Of a stretch of 64,000 nt of DNA, positions 11,127-20,953 are shown piece after piece (the first letter of the stretch is position 1; every line of letters begins with the position of its first letter). Source of the DNA: Mycoemilia scoparia (lineage: Eukaryota; Kickxellomycota; Kickxellomycetes; Kickxellales; Kickxellaceae). The stretch spans positions 1 through 64,000 of the forward strand of contig JANBPU010000066.1 in assembly GCA_027575805.1 (NCBI GenBank). The letters are read 5' to 3'. The translations under genes and the position numbers were made by a program. Under the pieces are notes generated by a model. That model ran no database searches. It saw only the letters and a list, made by a program, of their open reading frames with translations, and had not been told where the DNA came from.

Positions 11127-11205
11127 AATCTGCTATTGCCTCAACATTCTATCCTTATCATTTTACAACCCCTAACATAGTACATTTTACATTACCTACG
11201 CTTCT

Positions 11206-11478
11206 ATGTCCACACACAACAACAATCACACATCCAAGTGGAGCATTCTAAATCCACTAGGACTTTTCAAGAAGAAGCCAAACCAGATAAAACATCGCCA
11301 GCATGATGACCATAGGGTGGGTGGGCAACAGAAATCGGATCAAAGATCCCACAACAACGCAAAAAGCAGGGATGGTCGCAACTCTATAAGAGAAATTAAA
11401 AGGCCTGGTCCATTTGAACTGTGGACGTTATGGTTTGAAGCAAAGACCAAGGACACGAACCACAGAGGCCAATGATCT
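11206..11478 (+). CDS. Possible small basic protein, unknown
   Basis: An 89-residue ATG-initiated frame, rich in Lys, Arg, His, Asn and Gln (LFKKKPNQIKHRQHDDHR), ending PFELWTLWFEAKTKDTN. It has no signal peptide, membrane segment or motif I recognise. In favour: a TATAAAAG box at 11119, an ATG start and a composition without long AT-driven residues such as Ile/Phe/Tyr runs. Against: it is short, has no known family and no intron. It could be a chance frame or the first exon of a longer gene. Confidence 0.3.
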
Positions 11479-12303
11479 CCTTTGTCTAAAATATAAAGAT
11501 AAATATGGTCTCGTGCTGAGACTATTATTAGTATTTGGTAGCAAAATGCCAAAATATTACTCAAATTAAATGGGATGCAAATATTATCCAAAGACTGGAA
11601 CTGCTAGCAGCAAAATGGGCAGAAACCAAACGCACATTTACCAGTTGTGATTTTTTTTGTATATCCATTTAGTTGTTCCAATTTTGTACTATGGTTGCAC
11701 AATTCGACCATGGTTTAGCAACTTAAATTTATTTACATTTATAAATAAATTGTCAAAACTATTCACTAATGCAAATTTAATATTATACCAGTAACAACGA
11801 TAAATGTATCATGCTTTCTGGGGTCCCAAACTGAATAAATATTCTTCAATAGCCCAATCACCAGATTCAAATTCACATGCCATGAGGGTATTTGAATTCA
11901 CCGAGGCCTGACATTAGCATATAAATCACAGAGAATTTGTTTTATACTACATTCTATAATAATTCAAACGCCCATACAAGTATTTCTTAACAATGACAGT
12001 AACATAAATAAACTTAACAGATTATAGACTGAGTACAGACTTAAGCAATATTAAATAACATAAAAATAATGTATTTAAAACATTAAAATATAATTCCATA
12101 CTTATATAACATGTATAAAAGTCACAATTTATAAGCCATAAAATTCGTAACAAGCAAGTAATATTAGAAAATCGAACTTAAGGATTGGTTCTCTCAAGCA
12201 CCAAAGATGCTAGTGCTACAAACACAATCTTGCAAAGGACATCTGGGTTCATTTGTTTTAAAAGTATACAATTCAGAAATATACTCATTATATCCTGGGT
12301 ATA
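11479..12303. other. Intergenic, nothing firm
   Basis: Very AT-rich. A stretch near 11845-11930 faintly resembles arm unit C, but too weakly to call. Confidence 0.4.
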
Positions 12304-12418
12304 TGGGAAATTGTTTTTGAAGAGTGAATGTTTACTAGTAAAACTAGACATCCATTTGGCTGTGATTGCCCCTATAATTATTGGACACCAAAAAATACCC
12401 TTCAAAAATTATGATCCA
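12304..12418. repeat. Short TIR element (MITE-like)
   Basis: The ends are TGGGAAATTGTTTTTGAAGA and CCTTCAAAAATTATGATCCA, with TA on both sides. The interior has the TTTACTAGTAAA palindrome. It lies 143 bases beyond the CDC37 stop, probably in its 3' flank. Confidence 0.85.
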
Positions 12419-12561
12419 TATAACTAATGATATTAAAATCAATAACTGTTTATAATTTATCCTATTTCATTGAATTTAGCAAGCTAAATGTTGTAACCTT
12501 TTAATTACTATTTGAGAAATTTAAATTCGGTTTAAAAGCGCAACAATGGCTATAATGGCAG

Positions 12562-14247
12562 CTATGCTTTGTCTTCCCTGGTTTGATCAGGATGTACCGC
12601 GTCTATCTTTGCATCGTCGCCGTCACCTTCATCGTCAGCAACATCGCCACTTGTAGCAGCAGAAGCCTCATTATTATCTCCTTCATTTTCAGGAATCCAA
12701 GCCGCTGTAAGGAACCCAGCGTCGCTACATTCATTAAGCACCTTTTCGGCATCCGTAGGTGACATTTCCGCAAGAACCTTATTGACAGCATCAAGGGTGC
12801 CAACCTGCAATGCTTTTTGAAGATCTTCAGGCAAAGCTTTAAATTTAGCCAACCGTTCAGCAAAATCTTCGCTACTATCAGGGTTGTTTTCATCAGGAAT
12901 ATTCCAACCCTGATATTCAGAAGGATGGCTACCTTCAAGTTGAATGACCTCGGCATCTTGGTCATTTTCATTTTCCTTTGCTAGATACTCGCATCGGGTG
13001 ACAATGTGCTTATATCTATCTTCGACGTCCTTGGTAAACATGTTGTGAGCCTTGCTTCCTTCAACGGCAACTCTTTCAAAGAATAGTCTAGGGCCGCCTG
13101 GTCCCATGGCATGGACATAGCTTATGATTAGAGATTGGCGAACATATTGCTTGGCTTTTTTGGTCTTGCCCTTTAATTGGAGGTCAAATGCAGCAGCGAG
13201 GATTTGATCGGACTTTTGTTCACTGACTATGGATGGGTGGTCGCGCATGTAGTCTTTTGTGGCCTCCATCGTTTTTAGTTCGGCAAACTTCTGGCTGTCC
13301 TTTGCTAGTTCAGGGTATTCATAGTCATCCTGGTTGTAATCGCTGTATGGTGTTTGTTCAGTGGGTTGTGCTTTTGTCGAATCGACCTCACCTTGCTTTT
13401 CGTCCTTTGAGTTAGAGAAAGTGCAGTGCAAAATAAGTATATACAAAGGATCCAGAGATATCATCAGATAATAACATCAATGATAATTTTTTTGGTAGAT
13501 ACTTACACCGTGTACTGGTCTCTGGGGGTTAAGAAGCTCAACTGAGTGGGTCTTGCTCTTTTCTACAGACTGTCCTTCCTTGTTTGTCGACTTATTTGAA
13601 ATAATGGTATGGTTGAAACCTTCATGAACCAATTCATCCACAGATATATGTTTGGCTTCTTCCTTCAAAACTTCGTCCAAATCCTTTTGGGCCTGAGAAA
13701 TAACATCTCCCATGCGTTTGATATGAGACTCAAGACCTTCAAAGAACTTGCCATGAACTTTTTTATCGCTAGTGTCCCAAACAACTCCTTCCTTTTCAAT
13801 TTCAGCACGGATTTGTTGGAATAGAGATGCAATCATGTCATCAAAAGTTGGTAAAGCCGATGCATCTTGATTTTCCTGGTGGTCCACACCTGGAGTTTGG
13901 TTGGCCTCATTACCATCGTTTCCTCCCAATGATAGTTTGTTCAATTTATCTTGAACAGCTTGGCTATTATCCATCTTGGCTTTCCAGCTATTCATGGCAC
14001 TTGCAAACTTTTCAATATCGGATTCACCAAGTTCAGATTTAAGTCCTCCAAGCTTTTCTCTGATCTTTTTGTGCAAGTCAATCTTTAGAGTAAGTTGTTC
14101 GCGCTTTTGACGTCTCTCTTCGCGCTCTCTACGGATCTTTTGCTGACGAAGACGAAGGAAGGTACCCTTTTCGATGTTGGGGTGAATCTCAACCTCAGAA
14201 TCATCAGAAAGCTCCAAGTTGTCCCACTTTGAATAGTCGATCGGCAT
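12562..14247 (-). CDS. CDC37: Hsp90 co-chaperone Cdc37, 2 exons
   Basis: Exons are 14247-13507 and 13404-12562; the 102-base intron (GTAAGT...CTAACTCAAAG) falls between codons. The product is 527 residues. The invariant N-terminus MPIDYSKWDNLELSDDSE is complete, including the Ser in LSDDSE that CK2 phosphorylates in other species, followed by VEIHPN. A charged coiled coil (IRREREERRQKREQL) leads into the kinase-binding region. The Hsp90-binding middle domain contains MRDHPSIVSEQKSDQ and FDLQLKGKTKKAKQYV, and the C-terminal domain contains CSDAGFLTAAWIP. Cdc37 loads protein kinases onto Hsp90 in the cytosol. The length resembles yeast Cdc37 (~506) more than human (378). The ORF could open at a TTG three codons upstream, but MPIDYSKW fixes the start. 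Confidence 0.95.
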
Positions 14248-14496
14248 CTTTTTCAAATTGATAAATTAATAACAGCGATGGGGGTATTATTGTTATTATT
14301 ATATAAGTAAAGTTGGAAGGTCTTGTTGTGAGGTATATAAGTATGCATGGATTACTTTGACGTTATGTAGCAATTTTTTAGACCTATAATAATCTGGAGT
14401 TATTTTTTGGTTATGGGTGATGGCTTTTTCCAGATGGTTCTAGGCTATCAAATTTGAGCAGGATTCGTATTATTTTTATGCTGCCTCTTCATCATA

Positions 14497-14612
14497 TGGA
14501 TTATAATTTTTGAAGGGTGACTTTTGGTGGCCAAAAGTTATAGGGGCAATCGCAGCCAAATGGATGATCACAGTCTATTAGCAAATGGCCACCCTTCAAA
14601 TATAACTGCTCA
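14497..14612. repeat. Short TIR element (MITE-like)
   Basis: The ends are TGGATTATAATTTTTGAAGG and CCCTTCAAATATAACTGCTCA, with TA on both sides. It lies ~250 bases upstream of the CDC37 start, between CDC37 and the 3' end of NBP35. Confidence 0.85.
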
Positions 14613-14867
14613 TATCCTTTCCATAAGAGAACTGCTATTTTAAACAGGAAAAACTTGTTTCCAATAAAAAAAGATTGAGCAACTGAATAGGCTAGGCTTT
14701 AATTAATATCCAATACCATTATCTGGGAACTAGCATTTTTGATAAAGAAATATGAAATTCAACTAGTTGTCTGATATTCAGTTATTATAAAGATACATAG
14801 CCACAAAGATAAAGCATGAAAATGGCGTATATAAATATTTTGGTTGTCCAAGAAATACAGGAGAGAA

Positions 14868-16272
14868 TTACTTTGGATCGATTATAGAGAATATGTTTTT
14901 GATGATGCTTTGATATGCTTTAGTGGCCGGTGAATCTGGGTTAGTATCAACAAATGATGATCCAAAATCACAGGCCTTTCCGATAGAAGGATCGAGAGGA
15001 ATGGACCCCAAAAGTGGGATTCCAAGCTCATCGCACAATGATTTAGCACCTCCAGTAGTGGGATAAAAGATCTTGGATTCTCCCTATATGTAAAATAAAG
15101 TAAGCAAGAAATTAGGCAAATTTCAATTGAAATCAATAGCAAAGACTGTTAAAAGATGATGAGGGCAGGGGTTTCAACTTACATGGCAATTGGGGCAAAC
15201 GAATCCAGCCATATTCTCAACAACACCAAGTATAGGAATCTTGGCCTTTCTGCAAAAATCTATTTCCTTTCGAACATCTTGTAAAGCAACTTCTTGTGGA
15301 GTAGTGATGAGGACAGCGCCAGTAATCTGACTCTCACGAAGGAATTGAACTATAGACAAATGCTCATCACTGGTTCCGGGCGGCGTATCAAACAGCAAGA
15401 AATCTAGAGGTCGGGACTCATCACACCAGTCAACATCTTTTAGAAACTGCTTAATTAGTCCATTCTTCTTTGGTCCTCTCCAAATAACAGCATCATCATT
15501 TGATGGAAGCATGAACCCAATAGACATGACGGATAAATTGTCTTGGATATAAACTGGAGTCCAACCCTTTCCAGATGTATGGATTTGCTCGTTCTCACAT
15601 CCCATGATTTTGGGAATAGATGGGCCACATATATCAACATCTACAACACCAACTTCAAGATCTTCGTCGCTTGATAGTGCGAACGCGAATTGTGAGGTAA
15701 ATGTGCTTTTTCCAACTCCACCTTTTCCAGAAAGAATCAATATTTTGTGTTTAATTCCAACTAATCTTTCTGTTATAGCCCCAATGTCTACATTTGTATA
15801 TTGAAAGAAGTGCGGTGGTTAAATGTCGATACATTGGCAAAGCAGTTTTACACCTCTGTCCGTTCTACTTTCGCTTTAATGGTGATATGGGCAATAATTT
15901 TTGAAGGAAATCTTTTGGAAGCCAATGGTTATAGGTGCAATCACAGCCAAATGAATGACTAGCCCTTCAAAAATAATCTCCCATATGAGTATATAAACTA
16001 TGGTGTTGGTGTTTACCTGGATCCGGGCCTTTGGCCGTGGTTGCACATATCTGCTGGTTTGGGCATCCTGCGCAGGCATCGTCTTTTCCGGCGCTCTCGC
16101 TTTCGGGACCCTATTATAGTTGAATTGGAACACATTCAAAGTCAGAAATGTAAATTAAGATATACTTGTCATTGCATTTTGAATATTGACATGGACTTTT
16201 GGAAAAATAATGGACACATACAGGACAATGCTCATTAGCGTCTTTGGGTACGTTGCTTTCTTTTGTTGACAT
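14868..16272 (-). CDS. NBP35: Cytosolic Fe-S cluster assembly factor NBP35/NUBP1, 4 exons
   Basis: Exons are 16272-16222, 16110-16017, 15787-15183 and 15083-14868 (321 residues). The introns are 111, 229 and 99 bases. The N-terminal cysteine set has the exact NBP35 spacing CX13CX2CX5C (from EHCPG to CPNQQIC), which binds the stable 4Fe-4S cluster. The P-loop GKGGVGKST, a switch region ([11 protein letters not shown]) and the C-terminal CPNC motif for the bridging labile cluster with CFD1 are all present. It assembles Fe-S clusters for cytosolic and nuclear proteins as a scaffold ATPase. Intron 2 is twice the length of the others because a TIR element sits in it (15888-15983). The N-terminal cysteines distinguish it from CFD1. 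Confidence 0.95.
15888..15983. repeat. Short TIR element inside NBP35 intron 2
   Basis: The ends are TGGGCAATAATTTTTGAAGG and CCTTCAAAAATAATCTCCCA, with TA on both sides. The 96-base element lies wholly within the 229-base intron 15788-16016; removing it with one TA leaves ~131 bases, close to the neighbouring introns. Confidence 0.9.
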
Positions 16273-16614
16273 ATTAGTATTCGAGGTATGGAGGTGAATT
16301 AAAGGGAAGAAATAGGAAGAAATAATACAGGAAAGGGAAACTTTTGAAATCAAGAGCAGAGTGAAGCATACACGGTTAACAATTTTTATGAAATATCCAA
16401 ATGTGGCTGCGAGGATTACTAATGACGATGATGTCCTGATTTTAGGCTACAGATCGATTTTATAATTTTATGATTGTCCGAATTTTAGTACAGGTTAATG
16501 AATCGGATATCCTATTATGACCCATCCTGGCTATTAACAAAAGTTCCTTCCTATAGCACTACTTGCTCTACCTGTCACTCACTTTCATTGACCTACCAAC
16601 ATATCAGGTTCATA
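16273..16614. other. NBP35 upstream region
   Basis: Presumed promoter of NBP35 on the minus strand; no clear TATA box. Nothing else seen. Confidence 0.4.
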
Positions 16615-16733
16615 TGTATCATGATTTTTGAAAGGTACATTTTGGTGGTAGCCAACGGTTGTAGGGGCAATCGCAGCCAAATGAGCGATCACCATTTGTT
16701 AGTAGATGGTTGCCCTTCAAAAATAATCCCCCA
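16615..16733. repeat. Short TIR element (MITE-like)
   Basis: The left end TGTATCATGATTTTTGAAAG is degraded; the right end is CCTTCAAAAATAATCCCCCA. TA is on both sides and the core AGCCAAATGAGCGATCACC is intact. Confidence 0.8.
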
Positions 16734-17052
16734 TATTGCTATAGTGGTGGCGAGTGATATTTTGGCAAGAGGCAACCAAACAAAGTACCATATGCGAATC
16801 TTAAAAGAAAGTGCGGGCAGAATTTCAATAAGCTCTAAATCACCCATAACACTGATTAGAAAAAAGTTTGAACTGGCGTATATCTCCCAAAAAGATTAGA
16901 TGGCAAGATCAACATGTGCGGCTTTATCAGTTTATTTACTTTGATTTCTTGTTGTTCCTTTTCTTATTTTTGTTAATAACATAAAGTACATACATCAGCA
17001 TTTAATATCCACTTCCTCTACCTCAATATATATATACATACACACATGCAGC

Positions 17053-20000
17053 ATGATCCATAGTCTCAAGGCGGCCCTACAGATATTTAGGTCCAACAAA
17101 TCCAAATCTAATGCCGATAAAGTCTGGGACTCGTATCGCGCGATAGTAAAGGGGGATCCAAAAGTCGCAGGGACTATTGATCCAGAGTCAGTAATGCTAT
17201 TATTACGGTCGATAAGAAAACGGATAACAAAGCTTCGGGATCCCGTGCGAGCAGTCCAGCAGTCCCAACAGGTTTGGCATGACTTAAAATCAGCAAGACC
17301 ACTCCGACCGTTAGAATATTCTCAGTTCATCAATTCGTTTGCTCAAGCAAAACGCTTTGATCTGGTTGATAAGTGTCTTGAACAAGCCAAAAGCGATAAC
17401 CTTGACGGTGATCACGATCTTCAATCCACTATTTTATTTGCTGAACTACAAAGAAACAATATTGACAAAGCTATGAGCATATTCGAACAGCTCAAAAAGA
17501 ACAACAAAGTCAATATCTACCAATATACAATGTTGCTAAGCTATTACTTCACGAAAAAGGACATCAAAAAGCTGTTTGAGGTCTATGATCTGCTGATGGC
17601 AGATGGGATCCGGCCGAACATTGTTGTATACTCCACTATGGCACACGCCTGCATATCTCATGAAAACAATCCAATTGTCATGGCAAGGTTTTCCCAGGTA
17701 CTATCAGATATGTCAAGCTGGAATATCCATCCAAACAAAAAGTTTATAAACGAAATTGCCGAAGCATATATCAAAGTCAATAGGTTTGAATTGGTAGAGC
17801 CATTGGTTGATAGAATTGTCAGCAGTGGAGGCAGGATCCCTTTGGGCCTTTATCATTCATGGGTAAAGGCTTTGGCACTTGATAAGCGCTTTGACAAAAT
17901 TCAGGCTGTCATGGAGCAAGTCAAGAATGCCCAATATCAACTTAATCCTTGGTTTCTTGTGACCTTGATCAGGATCTTTTCGCGAGCAAAAATGTTTGAC
18001 AAAGCAACCGAATATTACAAACAGCTGAATGACATGAACATCAACACTACTACCAGCGTGGCAAATGTAATTGTTGACTACCATCTAAGGTGCGCACAAT
18101 ATCACATGAGCAATCAGCAACAAGCCACTGCCAGAGACCAAGTTGCTAAGGGATGCGAATACGCAGATTCAGCGATACGGAATAACACGCTAATAGATCC
18201 AAGGATCTTGGCTTGGCTGCAGGGCTTTACAAAGTCATTGCTGGGTAGCCAAAAGGCAAAACAGCTATTTGACACAATGTTGAAGTCCGATTATCAAGTG
18301 GGGTCCGATTCTTATAGAGAAGCCATACAGCTTGCTATTGCCCAGAACGATTTTGAAGGAGCAGTGTCGATGTTCCATGTATACCTGGATAAGCTAGTAA
18401 AGGAATCAAAAACGAGGAAATTTTTACCAAAGCACTGTCTATTGGCCCAAGATCACATCAAATTTTACGGCATCCTTACCGATACTTATGGATTTGAAGC
18501 AACACTCACAATATTCGAAACAATGGAGCAGATCAAGCTGCCTCATCTAGCGCTTCCATATGACATTTTAATATCAAGGGCATTAGATATTCAGAAAATT
18601 GAGTCCATTTACACGCTCACAAAAGGCGCAGTCCAATACAATTGCTATTTACGCCCAAAAACGATTTCTAGGATATTCAGGCTTTTTTACGACCATAAAG
18701 AATGGGTTGATATTGATAACCTGTTCAAGTACTTAGAAAGGACAAATGCTCTTTCAGCAGTAACTTCGTTGACATGGTCGCAGTATCTTGAATCCTGCCT
18801 ATCAGATAATGGTGATCAATGTTCTTGGGTCGACTTCGAATGGATCTTTGTAAAAGCAACAGATAATCCCAAATTCCATTTGGTTTGGGCTAAAATATTA
18901 AAGCATCTTATATCACACAACCACTATGGTCCTCTCTTCCGTCTATTGAATCTACCATCCATTCATAATATCGACAACTCTGGGGTCATTGTCAGGGATA
19001 TGACCATATACTTACTAAGGCATCTTAGAGACACAGATAACTTCGAATCAGCCATCGAGGTGTGGAAGTGGGTTTTGGGCAATGATTCGAAAGTAGATGT
19101 TGACCCTACACAGTATAATTTGGCACTTTCAACTCTCGCTTCTAAAAATCCCAGCGAAAAAAGTGTTTTGTCCAATAGACTGTGGCTAGTTAAGACCACA
19201 CTCGAAAAGATGTACAATTCTATAAAATCTAAACCAACGATAGAAATATCATCAAAATCATTTTTGCATGTTGCTGGATTCTTTGCGCGTTATGATCCAG
19301 AGGGGCCAAAAACAGTTAACAAGATTCTACAGATTATGGAAGACTTTGGAATGAAACCAAATATAGCGATTTATACTACAATCATGGATGGATATTTCCG
19401 ACAAGGCAGAAGAAAAGAAGCAATTAGAGTTATTGAAATGGCCGGAAAATTAGATCTAAAGCGAGATCGCAAATCTACTATTAGCGGTGACGATAATTAT
19501 GGCATACCAAGATACAGCAAAGATAGTATGAACATTATAACATATACGGCTATACTCCACTCACTTGCCAGGGAGATAAAGAGCCATGATGACCAATACG
19601 TCCAGGTTATGCTTGATTTCTTTTCGACAATGAAAATCCAAGGTAACATTCCCAATGCACATACCTATTCAGTCTTGCTCCAAGCATTTGTTCAATCTCG
19701 AGATACAAAGAGGTTTGATAAGATAGTCCAGGATATGTATCTTCACGGAGTAAGCAACGACATTGTCATATCCTCCCAGGTCCTTAACAATCTGACTACC
19801 AAGGGCAACATACACAATATACTTGATTTCTTTTCAGCAATTGTCAATGAATCGCATCTAAGTCATGCTCGTAATACCGCTTATATCACCTCCACGTCGA
19901 TATTGGCAAATCGTGATAGAGACTATAGCTATAACCATAGTCAAATGCCTGAAAAGAAGATGTCGCCAGCAGCTTCATACAATTCCACCAAACACTTATT

Positions 20001-20595
20001 AATAATACAAAGTCGGCGGATATTGAATATAGAGATTAGACCAATATATCAGCGTATTAAGGACATCAACAGTTATTTACTAAAGAACCTTCTAAACTCG
20101 TTAGCACTCCACAATAATGGCCGACATCAGCAACGCCACCTCAGCATCCAACAACAAATCAAAAAGTCCATGCTTTACATGTACAACATCATGATCAGCT
20201 ACTATGTCTCAAATGATGACTATAAATCAGCAAACCTTTTGCTCAAGAGTCTTCGTGATTTGAATATTAGTCCAAATGTTGTAACATATACCATATTCCT
20301 TCAACATATTGCTGCTTCGACACATCACAACCTTGCGGTTATCAAAAAGACTCCAACTGAAACTACCACCACTACTACTATTGTTAAAATCAATGACATA
20401 CCCGAACAGCAACAACAACAACATAGACATCAAGGCAGTAACGAGATTCCGTTATTGAGAGAAAAGAATCATATTTACCAAGATACCACTCCACTGGCTA
20501 TTTGGAAAATGATGCTATCAAATGGTATCAAACCTGATAACTATAGCAAATCATTACTCAATAGCTTATTGAAAAAGATGTATTTGAAAAACTAA
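17053..20595 (+). CDS. Large pentatricopeptide repeat (PPR) protein, probably mitochondrial
   Basis: A single exon of 1,180 residues. PPR-type helix pairs recur along the whole protein: IYQYTMLLSYYFTKKDIKKL then MADGIRPNIVVYSTMAHAC near 155-200; MKPNIAIYTTIMDGYFRQGR near 770; NIITYTAILHSLA near 825; AHTYSVLLQAFVQSRDTKR near 870; and SPNVVTYTIFLQHIA near 1080. A Thr run and a Gln run interrupt the last repeats (~1105-1130). The N-terminus (MIHSLKAALQIFRSNKSKS) is basic and amphipathic, compatible with mitochondrial import. Fungal PPR proteins bind organellar transcripts for stability, processing or translation; the RNA target cannot be read from sequence. The gene converges on a mitochondrial DEAD-box helicase. 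Confidence 0.85.
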   Translation: MIHSLKAALQIFRSNKSKSNADKVWDSYRAIVKGDPKVAGTIDPESVMLLLRSIRKRITKLRDPVRAVQQSQQVWHDLKSARPLRPLEYSQFINSFAQAKRFDLVDKCLEQAKSDNLDGDHDLQSTILFAELQRNNIDKAMSIFEQLKKNNKVNIYQYTMLLSYYFTKKDIKKLFEVYDLLMADGIRPNIVVYSTMAHACISHENNPIVMARFSQVLSDMSSWNIHPNKKFINEIAEAYIKVNRFELVEPLVDRIVSSGGRIPLGLYHSWVKALALDKRFDKIQAVMEQVKNAQYQLNPWFLVTLIRIFSRAKMFDKATEYYKQLNDMNINTTTSVANVIVDYHLRCAQYHMSNQQQATARDQVAKGCEYADSAIRNNTLIDPRILAWLQGFTKSLLGSQKAKQLFDTMLKSDYQVGSDSYREAIQLAIAQNDFEGAVSMFHVYLDKLVKESKTRKFLPKHCLLAQDHIKFYGILTDTYGFEATLTIFETMEQIKLPHLALPYDILISRALDIQKIESIYTLTKGAVQYNCYLRPKTISRIFRLFYDHKEWVDIDNLFKYLERTNALSAVTSLTWSQYLESCLSDNGDQCSWVDFEWIFVKATDNPKFHLVWAKILKHLISHNHYGPLFRLLNLPSIHNIDNSGVIVRDMTIYLLRHLRDTDNFESAIEVWKWVLGNDSKVDVDPTQYNLALSTLASKNPSEKSVLSNRLWLVKTTLEKMYNSIKSKPTIEISSKSFLHVAGFFARYDPEGPKTVNKILQIMEDFGMKPNIAIYTTIMDGYFRQGRRKEAIRVIEMAGKLDLKRDRKSTISGDDNYGIPRYSKDSMNIITYTAILHSLAREIKSHDDQYVQVMLDFFSTMKIQGNIPNAHTYSVLLQAFVQSRDTKRFDKIVQDMYLHGVSNDIVISSQVLNNLTTKGNIHNILDFFSAIVNESHLSHARNTAYITSTSILANRDRDYSYNHSQMPEKKMSPAASYNSTKHLLIIQSRRILNIEIRPIYQRIKDINSYLLKNLLNSLALHNNGRHQQRHLSIQQQIKKSMLYMYNIMISYYVSNDDYKSANLLLKSLRDLNISPNVVTYTIFLQHIAASTHHNLAVIKKTPTETTTTTTIVKINDIPEQQQQQHRHQGSNEIPLLREKNHIYQDTTPLAIWKMMLSNGIKPDNYSKSLLNSLLKKMYLKN

Positions 20596-20953
20596 TTCTC
20601 GTTGTATGTATAAATAATTACAATGATTGTAATAATGATAGCATCAACAATAAATTAATTCATTTTCATTGTCGTCTTCATTCTTTTTCAATTATCGTTC
20701 ATATTATAATGATTAGTTTAGAATCCAACAGTATAGCTCTAGATTTCCTTTATTATTGCGTAAATCTCTTCTCTTTTTTGGTTCTTGTATGTATTATTTA
20801 TATAAAGAAATTACATATATATTCAAAAGTATTTCAAGCAGCCCACAACAATCAAACAACGTGACTTTGTATAGTTCTATGTATTATCTAAAAGATAAAT
20901 CACAAGCACAGACAAAAGAAATGGAAACAAAATATGAATGTACTTTATATAAA
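20596..20953. other. Convergent intergenic spacer
   Basis: 358 bases between two 3' ends. AT-rich, presumably carrying both polyadenylation regions. No other feature. Confidence 0.5.
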
